Assembly: GCF_002733955.1 (NCBI RefSeq)
Contig: NZ_NVXQ01000033.1
Span: 1 to 50,095 of the forward strand
Origin: Hoeflea sp.
GTDB taxonomy: Bacteria > Pseudomonadota > Alphaproteobacteria > Rhizobiales > Rhizobiaceae
Direction of reading: 5' to 3'
Length of the DNA stretch: 50,095 bases
In this document: piece by piece, positions 44,013 to 50,095 of the stretch
Numbering within the stretch: position 1 is the stretch's first letter
How the letters are laid out: each line of letters opens with the position of its first letter
Position numbers and translations under genes: made by a program
The notes under the pieces: generated by a model
What the model was told of the DNA's origin: nothing
The model's input: only the letters and a program-made list of their open reading frames with translations
The model's database searches: none

Positions 44013-44249
44013 ATGAGCGACATCGCAGACCGCGTAAAGAAAATTGTCATCGAACATCTGGGCGTTGACGCTGACAAAGTGAACGAAGGCGCAAGCTTCA
44101 TTGACGATCTCGGTGCGGACTCGCTCGATACGGTCGAACTGGTGATGGCATTCGAAGAAGAATTCGGCGTCGAAATCCCCGACGATGCAGCCGACACCAT
44201 CCTGACCGTTGGTGATGCAGTCAAGTTCATCACCAAGGCCCAGGCCTGA
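44013..44249 (+). CDS. acpP: Acyl carrier protein
   Basis: A 78-residue acidic carrier protein. The phosphopantetheine attachment site is Ser37 in [11 protein letters not shown]. Overall charge and length are typical of fatty-acid-synthesis AcpP. It has a 278-bp upstream gap, indicating its own promoter, and a terminator-like hairpin downstream, in line with the high expression of this gene in bacteria. Confidence 0.98.
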   Translation: MSDIADRVKKIVIEHLGVDADKVNEGASFIDDLGADSLDTVELVMAFEEEFGVEIPDDAADTILTVGDAVKFITKAQA

Positions 44250-44291
44250 TTGGACTTAAGTTGACCGGCGGACCTGATGTCCGTAGTCAGG

Positions 44292-44319
44292 ACCGGCGCA
44301 GCATATGCGCCGGTTTATT
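44292..44319 (+). terminator. Terminator between acpP and fabF
   Basis: ACCGGCGCA pairs with TGCGCCGGT around the 5-base loop GCATA and is followed by TTATTT. It lies 43 bp after acpP and 31 bp before fabF, so it may partly uncouple high acpP expression from fabF. Confidence 0.75.
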
Positions 44320-44349
44320 TGCATTTTGACATGACTGGGACTTGAGAAA

Positions 44350-45615
44350 ATGCGCAGAGTTGTCATTACCGGCACCGGTGTGGTTTCTCCACTGGGTTGC
44401 GGCACGGAGATCACCTGGTCGCGTCTGATCGACAGCCAGAACGGTGCCGCGCGGGTCACCGATTTCGACGTCAGCGACATCGCGGCCCAGATCGCCTGTT
44501 CTGTCCCCACCGATCCGTCGGTGGAGGGGGCCTTCAATCCGGATGACTGGATGGAGCCCAAGGAACAGCGCAAGGTCGACAAGTTCATTCTCTATGGTGT
44601 TGCTGCGGCCGACATGGCGCTCAAGGATGCCGGCTGGCACCCCCAGAGCCGTGAAGACCAGATCGCCACCGGCGTGATGATCGGGTCCGGCGTCGGCGGC
44701 CTAGAGGGCATCGTCGAAGCCGGCTACACGCTGCGCGACAAGGGACCCCGCCGGGTCTCTCCCTTCTTCATTCCAGGCCGCCTGATCAACCTGATCTCGG
44801 GTCAGGTCTCGATCCGCCACGGATTGCGCGGGCCCAACCACGCCGTCGTCACGGCCTGCTCGACCGGCGCGCACGCCATTGGCGATGCAGCCCGCTTGAT
44901 TGCGCTGGGTGATGCCGATGTCATGGTTGCCGGCGGCGCCGAAGCCGCCATCTGCCGCATCGGTCTGGCCGGTTTTGCCGCCTGCAAGGCCCTCTCCACC
45001 GCCTACAACGACACGCCTGAAAAGGCCTCGCGGCCCTATGATCGCGACCGTGACGGCTTCGTCATGGGCGAGGGTGCGGCTATCGTGGTTCTCGAAGATC
45101 TCGATCACGCCCTGGCGCGCGGCGCCAACATCATTGCCGAAGTGGTCGGCTACGGACTGTCCGGCGATGCCTATCACATCACGGCTCCGTCCGAAGATGG
45201 CGACGGCGCCTATCGCTGCATGCAGATGGCGCTAAAGCGCGCCGGGCTGGAGCCCTCCGACATCGACTACATCAACGCCCACGGCACCTCGACCATAGCC
45301 GACACCATCGAACTTGGCGCTGTCGAGCGGCTGGTGGGCAACGCTGCCGACAAGATCTCGATGTCGTCGACCAAGTCGTCGATCGGCCATCTGCTCGGCG
45401 CTGCCGGGGCCATGGAAGCGGTGTTTTCGGCTCTCGCCATTCGCGACAATGTGGCGCCGCCGACGCTCAACCTCGACAATCCCGAGGTCGATACCAAGAT
45501 CGATCTGGTTCCCAAGGTTGCGCGCAAACGCCAGATCGATGTGGCGCTGTCCAACTCCTTCGGCTTTGGCGGCACCAACGCATCGCTTGTTCTGAAACGT
45601 TTTCCGGGCCAGTAA
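44350..45615 (+). CDS. fabF: 3-oxoacyl-ACP synthase II FabF
   Basis: A 421-residue condensing enzyme that elongates acyl-ACP with malonyl-ACP. Nucleophile Cys170 is in TACSTGAHA, with the His residues in NAHGTST and KSSIGHLLGAAG. The N-terminal RRVVITGTGVVSPLG and C-terminal FGFGGTNASL are typical. It follows acpP and precedes mltG by 111 bp. Confidence 0.98.
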   Translation: MRRVVITGTGVVSPLGCGTEITWSRLIDSQNGAARVTDFDVSDIAAQIACSVPTDPSVEGAFNPDDWMEPKEQRKVDKFILYGVAAADMALKDAGWHPQSREDQIATGVMIGSGVGGLEGIVEAGYTLRDKGPRRVSPFFIPGRLINLISGQVSIRHGLRGPNHAVVTACSTGAHAIGDAARLIALGDADVMVAGGAEAAICRIGLAGFAACKALSTAYNDTPEKASRPYDRDRDGFVMGEGAAIVVLEDLDHALARGANIIAEVVGYGLSGDAYHITAPSEDGDGAYRCMQMALKRAGLEPSDIDYINAHGTSTIADTIELGAVERLVGNAADKISMSSTKSSIGHLLGAAGAMEAVFSALAIRDNVAPPTLNLDNPEVDTKIDLVPKVARKRQIDVALSNSFGFGGTNASLVLKRFPGQ

Positions 45616-45726
45616 CGAAGGACCGGATCGAATCGAGACCTTTCGGACCGGTATTTCGCCACATTGAGCGGCAAGAACACTGCACCGGGCGCTGACCCTG
45701 TACCAATTCCTGCGGAGATTGACCTC

Positions 45727-46956
45727 GTGAACGACCGCACTAATCAAGGCAAGGGCATTTTTGGCCGGGCTGGTGGCAAGAACGACGCCGATTCCGGGCC
45801 AATTGTGCCGGTCTCGCCGTCACAGGCCCTGAAGCCTGAAATGGCGCCGCCTCCACCCAGGCGCTCGCGCCGTGCCCGCAATCAGGTGGTGGTGTTTCTC
45901 AACTTCATCCTCTCGCTGGTGATCTTCGTCGCCATCGTCGGCATCGGCATATTCTGGTACGGCAAGACTGAATTTGAAGGTCGAGGCCCGCTCGACCAGA
46001 CCACCAACTTCATGGTCCGGGACGGAGCCGGTCTCAACCAGATCGCAGCTGCGCTGGAACGCCAGGGCATCATCGACAACCAGCGTATTTTTTCGATTGG
46101 CGCCAAGGGCGTGCTGGGCGAAGACACGCTGAAGGCAGGCGAATACGAGATCAAGGCGCATGCCTCCATGCTCGAGATTGTCGAATTGCTGCAGTCGGGC
46201 AAGTCGATCCTCTATTCCTTCACCGTACCCGAAGGCCAGACCGTGCAGCAGGTGTTCGATCGGCTGAAGGCCGACGAGATGCTGCAGGGCGATCTGCCGG
46301 AAGAGATGCCTGCGGAAGGTGCGCTTCTGCCCGAAACCTACAAGTTCTCGCGCGGCACCACCCGTGCCGAAATCGTCGAGCAGATGGCCAAGGCCCAGAC
46401 CCGTGCGCTCGAGCAGGTATGGGAGCGCCGCGCCCCGGATCTGCCGCTTGAAACGCCCGAGGAACTGGTGATCCTGGCCTCCATCGTCGAGAAGGAAACC
46501 GCCAGGGCCGACGAACGCCCGCGTGTCGCCGGCGTCTTCATCAACCGGCTCAACCGCGGTATGCGGCTGCAGTCCGACCCGACCATCATCTATGGCCTGT
46601 TCGGCGGCGCCGGCAAGCCGGCCGACCGCCCGATCTACAAGTCCGATATCGAAAAGCCGACCGCCTACAACACCTATGTGATTGACCGTCTGCCGCCGAC
46701 CCCGATCGCAAATCCGGGCCGCGAAGCGATGGAAGCCGTCGCCAATCCGTCGCGGACCAAGGATCTGTACTTTGTCGCCGACGGCACCGGCGGTCATGCC
46801 TTTGCCGAGACGCTCGATGAGCACAATTCGAATGTCGCGCGCTGGCGCAGGCTCGAGTCCGAGCGGGCAAAGGCACTTGCGGCGGAAAAGGCCGAAGCAG
46901 CCAAGGCTGCGGCCAGCCGGGCTGCCGAGGGCGAAGCGGGCACACAGGACGATTGA
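45727..46956 (+). CDS. mltG: Endolytic murein transglycosylase MltG
   Basis: A 409-residue inner-membrane lytic transglycosylase that cuts nascent peptidoglycan glycan strands and helps set their length. A Pro-rich, basic cytoplasmic N-terminus leads into a membrane helix at about residues 55-78, then a LysM-like segment and the YceG domain with catalytic Glu255 in SIVEKE and DPTIIYGL. GTG 45727 is preferred, with GGAG upstream; an in-frame TTG at 45664 would add 21 residues. The Lys/Ala-rich C-terminus is low complexity. It follows fabF in the usual rhizobial order. Confidence 0.94.
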   Translation: MNDRTNQGKGIFGRAGGKNDADSGPIVPVSPSQALKPEMAPPPPRRSRRARNQVVVFLNFILSLVIFVAIVGIGIFWYGKTEFEGRGPLDQTTNFMVRDGAGLNQIAAALERQGIIDNQRIFSIGAKGVLGEDTLKAGEYEIKAHASMLEIVELLQSGKSILYSFTVPEGQTVQQVFDRLKADEMLQGDLPEEMPAEGALLPETYKFSRGTTRAEIVEQMAKAQTRALEQVWERRAPDLPLETPEELVILASIVEKETARADERPRVAGVFINRLNRGMRLQSDPTIIYGLFGGAGKPADRPIYKSDIEKPTAYNTYVIDRLPPTPIANPGREAMEAVANPSRTKDLYFVADGTGGHAFAETLDEHNSNVARWRRLESERAKALAAEKAEAAKAAASRAAEGEAGTQDD

Positions 46957-47011
46957 TCATCCGGCATCCGGCCGGGCAGGGCGGACGCCGGGCTAACAGG
47001 GGGCTACAGGC

Positions 47012-47899
47012 ATGGCAATCCAGTCAATGACGGGATTCGCACGCCACGAAGGCGAAGCGGCCGGCTTGCGCTTCGTGTGGGAACTCCGCTCGGTGAACGG
47101 CAAGAACCTTGATGTGCGGTTGCGGCTGCCCCAGGGCTTCGAAGCGCTGGAACAGCCGATCCGCAAGGCCACGACCGCCGCACTGACACGGGGCAATCTG
47201 CAGGTGTCGCTCTCCATCAACGCGGCCAGCAATGCGGTGGAAGCCGTGGTCAATGACGCAGCCCTTGAGGCGGTGATCGATCTCGTCGACAGGCTTGCGG
47301 ACCGCATCGACGCCCGCAAGCCGGCGCTGGACGGCATTCTCAACATCAAGGGCGTGCTCGAATTCCGTGAGCCCGAACTCTCCGCAGAAGACCGCGACGC
47401 CCGCAACCATGCGGTTCTCGCGGGCTTCATCAGCGCGCTTGAGGATCTAAAGGCCATGCGCCTGTCGGAAGGCGCCGCGCTGGCGAAGGTTCTGGGCGCC
47501 CAGGTGGAGCGCATTGGCGCGCTCACGCATGCTGTCGAGGTGGAGCCCTCACGCTCGCCCGAGGCCATCCGCGCCAGGCTCGCCGAGCAGGTTTCCAGCC
47601 TGATGGAAGCCAACGCCACCCTTGACCGCGACCGCCTGCACATGGAGGCGGCGCTGCTCGCCACCAAAGCTGATCTGCGCGAGGAAATCGACCGGCTCAA
47701 GGCGCATGTCGATGCTGCACGCGCCCTGATTGCCGGAGATGCGCCCGCGGGCCGCCGGCTTGATTTCCTGGCCCAGGAGTTCAACCGGGAAACCAACACC
47801 ATCTGTTCAAAATCCAATGCCGCGCCGGTCACAGCCATCGGGCTTGATTTAAAGGTCCTGATAGATCAGTTTCGCGAACAAGTTCAGAATCTGGAGTAG
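47012..47899 (+). CDS. yicC: YicC-family endoribonuclease
   Basis: A 295-residue protein of the YicC family. The N-terminus [13 protein letters not shown] and the region [18 protein letters not shown] are family signatures; the C-terminus matches DUF1732 ([30 protein letters not shown]). E. coli YicC has been described as an endoribonuclease involved in small-RNA turnover; the role here is inferred. gmk starts 2 bp after its stop, an order common in proteobacteria. Confidence 0.95.
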   Translation: MAIQSMTGFARHEGEAAGLRFVWELRSVNGKNLDVRLRLPQGFEALEQPIRKATTAALTRGNLQVSLSINAASNAVEAVVNDAALEAVIDLVDRLADRIDARKPALDGILNIKGVLEFREPELSAEDRDARNHAVLAGFISALEDLKAMRLSEGAALAKVLGAQVERIGALTHAVEVEPSRSPEAIRARLAEQVSSLMEANATLDRDRLHMEAALLATKADLREEIDRLKAHVDAARALIAGDAPAGRRLDFLAQEFNRETNTICSKSNAAPVTAIGLDLKVLIDQFREQVQNLE

Positions 47900-47901
47900 C
47901 G

Positions 47902-48558
47902 ATGAGCCAGCCGCCCGCCCATCTTCCCTCGGCCCGCATCAAGCGGCGCGGTCTCATGCTGGTGATTTCATCACCCTCGGGCGCCGGAAAATCCACCATT
48001 GCCCGCAATCTGCTGGAAAACGACCCCGGCCTCAGCCTGTCGGTGAGTGTCACCACGCGCCCGCGTCGCGGCAGCGAGATCGAAGGCGTGCATTACCATT
48101 TCAAGTCGCGCCGCGATTTCGAGCGCATGCGCGATTCCGAAGCGCTGCTTGAGTGGGCGGAGGTGCACGGCAATTGCTACGGCACGCCGCGCGAAGCCGC
48201 CGAAGTGGCGATGTCGGAAGGCCGCGACATGCTGTTTGACATCGACTGGCAGGGGGCTCAGCAGCTGCAGGAGAAGATGAGCGTCGACGTGGTCTCGATC
48301 TTCATCCTGCCGCCCTCGATGGCAGAACTGCGGGCCAGGCTGCACCGCCGCGCCGAAGATGCCGACGAGGTGATCGAACAGCGGCTTGCCAATGCCCGCT
48401 CCGAGATCGAACACTGGCGCGAATATGACTATGTCGTCGTCAATGATGATCTCGACCGCGCCTATTCGGCCGTCCGCGCCATTGTCCAGGCCGAACGCCT
48501 GCGCCGCGACCGCCGGCCGGGCCTGTTCGATTTCGTCCAGGAGTTGCTCGAAGTCTGA
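47902..48558 (+). CDS. gmk: Guanylate kinase
   Basis: A 218-residue enzyme that phosphorylates GMP to GDP. The P-loop [10 protein letters not shown] is at about residues 23-32, followed by the GMP-binding segment [17 protein letters not shown] and the lid with [17 protein letters not shown] 47902 is 2 bp after yicC, so the two are co-translated. The length is slightly above E. coli Gmk because of an N-terminal extension of about 15 residues. Confidence 0.97.
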   Translation: MSQPPAHLPSARIKRRGLMLVISSPSGAGKSTIARNLLENDPGLSLSVSVTTRPRRGSEIEGVHYHFKSRRDFERMRDSEALLEWAEVHGNCYGTPREAAEVAMSEGRDMLFDIDWQGAQQLQEKMSVDVVSIFILPPSMAELRARLHRRAEDADEVIEQRLANARSEIEHWREYDYVVVNDDLDRAYSAVRAIVQAERLRRDRRPGLFDFVQELLEV

Positions 48559-48568
48559 CCGGCTGCTC

Positions 48569-48676
48569 TACAGCGCCCCGCATCCAATGGGATGCACAAA
48601 GGACGCTGTAACGCATTGGAATGATGCATGTACGTTATCGCTCAATTGAATCCGATTGAGCGCGACATGCAGTAGC
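48569..48676. repeat. Dispersed intergenic palindromic repeat, copy B
   Basis: This 108-bp element after gmk contains an outer pair TACAGCG/CGCTGTA enclosing GCATCC-AATG-GGATGC, then TGCATGT (48625-48631) pairing with ACATGCA (48665-48671) around an inner stem CGCTCAAT/(G)ATTGAGCG. It shares its right-hand half with copy A at 11715-11786. It resembles a repeat seen many times between rhizobial genes. On RNA it would fold strongly and could act as a terminator for gmk. Confidence 0.6.
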
Positions 48677-48727
48677 CTGCCGCTCGGTTTCATAGACGAT
48701 TTTCACAAAACCTGGCGGAGAATGGCT

Positions 48728-49429
48728 CTAGCTTCGCTTTGAAAGGGCATAGTCTACGGCGGCTTGGGCATGCAGCTCGGTTGAGTTGAACACGGGCATG
48801 TCCACATCGTTCGTCGAAATCAACAGCCCTACTTCAGTACACCCGAAGATTACGCCATCTGCGCCATTCGCTTTGGCAGACTCGATGATCTCGAGATACC
48901 GTGTCTTTGATTGTCTGCTGATTATGCCCTGGCAAAGCTCATCATAGATGATGCGGTGGACGTCGGCGCGCTCTTGCTCGTCGGGAATCAGCACTTCCAC
49001 TCCATGTCTCTGGCTCAGTCTTTCCTTGTAGAAGTCCTTTTCCATCGTGAAGCGCGTGGCGAGCAAAAGGGGAGATTTCGAGGCTCGCGCCTGTATAGAT
49101 TCTGCTGTGACATCGGCAATGTGCAGCAGCGGGATCGACAGCCTCGCTTGTACCGCATCTGCACATATGTGCATTGTGTTGGTGCCGATCAGCAGACAGG
49201 CTGCGCCGGCTTTCTCAAGCTTGAGGGCCGCCTCGACCATCAGATCTGCTGCGCCGTCCCAGTTTTCTTCAGACTGCAGCTCTGCGATGGGTGCGAAATC
49301 GAAGGAACGCAACAAAATATCTGCCGAATGCAGGCCGCCGAGCCGGGCTCGAACGATCTGATTGAGCAACTGGTAGTAAGTGGCCGTGCTTTCCCAGCTC
49401 ATCCCGCCCAGAATGCCGATCGTCTTCAT
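48728..49429 (-). CDS. Amino-acid racemase, YgeA-like
   Basis: A 233-residue Asp/Glu racemase-superfamily enzyme without PLP. It begins KTIGILGGMSWESTATYY like E. coli YgeA (L-DER). The catalytic pair is the same as in that enzyme: Thr83 (GTNTMH) and Cys197 (FGCTE), rather than two cysteines. YgeA acts on a broad range of amino acids; homoserine and hydrophobic residues are possible substrates. It lies between gmk and rsmA, which are usually close in rhizobia, and its codon use looks less GC-rich than its neighbours, suggesting a later insertion. Confidence 0.88.
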   Translation of the reverse strand: MKTIGILGGMSWESTATYYQLLNQIVRARLGGLHSADILLRSFDFAPIAELQSEENWDGAADLMVEAALKLEKAGAACLLIGTNTMHICADAVQARLSIPLLHIADVTAESIQARASKSPLLLATRFTMEKDFYKERLSQRHGVEVLIPDEQERADVHRIIYDELCQGIISRQSKTRYLEIIESAKANGADGVIFGCTEVGLLISTNDVDMPVFNSTELHAQAAVDYALSKRS

Positions 49430-49502
49430 GGTTCATCTCCCGTGCCCATGGTGCCAAAAACTGTGGTGGTGTCGAACTGCTCGCTGTGTGGGGACCGGCT
49501 AT

Positions 49503-50095
49503 CTAGATCGCTTCTGCCAGCGCACAGAATTCGGCAACGCTCAGGGTCTCTGCGCGGCGCGCTGGGTCGATTCCGACACGCTCGAGCAGGCTTTCCCCGC
49601 CCAGCGGCTTGAGGCTCTGTCTGAGCATCTTGCGGCGCTGGCCGAAGGCAGCCTGGGTCACGCGCTCGAGTTTTGCGAGGTCGCAGGGCAGGCGCTGTTG
49701 CAGCGGTTCGAGCTGCACCACGCTTGAGGTGACCTTGGGCGGCGGCGTGAAGGCCTGCGGCGGCACGTCAAACAGGGTCTCGCTGTGCGCCAGCCATCCC
49801 GCAAGCACGCCCAGGCGGCCGTAATGGTTGGATCCGGGTGCTGCAACGATCCGCTGGCCGACTTCCTTCTGGAACATCAGCGTCATCGATGTCCAGAATG
49901 GGGTGTCCGGATCGGCCGTCAGCCAGTTGATCAGCAATTGCGTGCCGACATTATAGGGCAGGTTGGCGACGATCTTTGCCGGGCCGCCAGCAGCGATGGC
50001 CGCAAGGTCGGTCTTCAGCGCATCGCCCTGCACCACTTCCAGACGGCCCGGAAAGTGGTCCGATATTTCTTCCAGGATTGGCAGGCAGCGCGGGT
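49503..50095 (-). CDS. rsmA: 16S rRNA dimethyladenosine transferase RsmA (KsgA), start beyond window edge
   Basis: The C-terminal part (about 197 residues) of the methyltransferase that dimethylates two adjacent adenosines near the 3' end of 16S rRNA during 30S maturation. Visible are the SAM-fold end [10 protein letters not shown], the catalytic motif NLPYNVG, and the conserved C-terminal segment [13 protein letters not shown]. The frame remains open to the window edge (residues [19 protein letters not shown] before the fold), so the true start lies to the right. The gene ends 73 bp from the racemase start, on the same strand. Confidence 0.96.
   Translation of the reverse strand, partial: PRCLPILEEISDHFPGRLEVVQGDALKTDLAAIAAGGPAKIVANLPYNVGTQLLINWLTADPDTPFWTSMTLMFQKEVGQRIVAAPGSNHYGRLGVLAGWLAHSETLFDVPPQAFTPPPKVTSSVVQLEPLQQRLPCDLAKLERVTQAAFGQRRKMLRQSLKPLGGESLLERVGIDPARRAETLSVAEFCALAEAI

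Noticed and set aside
1-50095. CRISPR arrays, rRNA genes, complete tRNAs
   Set aside because: No regularly spaced direct repeats, no rRNA-like sequence and no complete tRNA cloverleaf were seen.

Overview
This is core chromosome of an alphaproteobacterium of the order Hyphomicrobiales, most likely Rhizobiaceae or close relatives such as Hoeflea; the genus cannot be fixed from the sequence. The evidence is high GC, typical rhizobial gene order (feuP-feuQ, ccmIEFH, degP, a two-component pair, glnE, pleC, pepN; rpsF-rpsR-DUF2232-rplI; fabD-fabG-acpP-fabF-mltG-yicC-gmk and rsmA), alphaproteobacterial family versions of these proteins, and rhizobial-type intergenic palindromic repeats.

Left edge (1-600): mobile-element debris. 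The window opens inside the right end of an IS3-family element that sits in a decayed second IS3-family transposase, next to the C-terminal half of a phage holin-like gene. From 600 to 8.5 kb comes a small secreted protein (FeuN-like by position), the response regulator/sensor kinase pair FeuP/FeuQ, an outer-membrane-type lipoprotein, and the complete cytochrome c maturation operon ccmI-ccmE-ccmF-ccmH. From 8.5 to 17 kb lie an alpha/beta hydrolase-OsmC fusion, the periplasmic protease DegP with its terminator, an OmpR-type regulator and kinase, and glnE (control of glutamine synthetase), the last three closely packed. From 17 to 26 kb are a single-domain receiver, a Cache-type chemoreceptor, a zinc-ribbon metallopeptidase, the cell-cycle kinase PleC (upstream region with a CtrA-like box and clustered GANTC sites) and aminopeptidase N.

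26.2-34.3 kb is the accessory-like part: a structured 475-bp gap, an orphan molybdenum-hydroxylase large subunit, a DMT permease, an MFS permease, a family-4-like uracil-DNA glycosylase that lacks two of four Fe-S cysteines, and a two-gene cassette in which an ArsR-type repressor with a perfect palindromic operator overlaps a cysteine-rich ATP-grasp-like enzyme of unknown function. A strong bidirectional terminator separates this from the ribosomal operon rpsF-rpsR-DUF2232-rplI (minus strand, 34.3-36.7 kb). 37-42 kb holds an HSL-type hydrolase whose nucleophile serine is threonine, a LuxR-type HTH protein, a small exported protein, an aldo/keto reductase, a CaCA cation exchanger and a small membrane protein.

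42-48.6 kb is the fatty-acid synthesis cluster fabD-fabG-acpP-fabF followed by mltG, yicC and gmk. A second copy of a palindromic repeat follows gmk, then a YgeA-like amino-acid racemase and the start-truncated rsmA running off the right edge. No rRNA, complete tRNA or CRISPR array was found. The most promising lead for an undescribed system is the ArsR/ATP-grasp cassette (32.63-34.25 kb), with the switch-like leader at 26.4-26.6 kb and the Ser-to-Thr hydrolase as second-rank leads.
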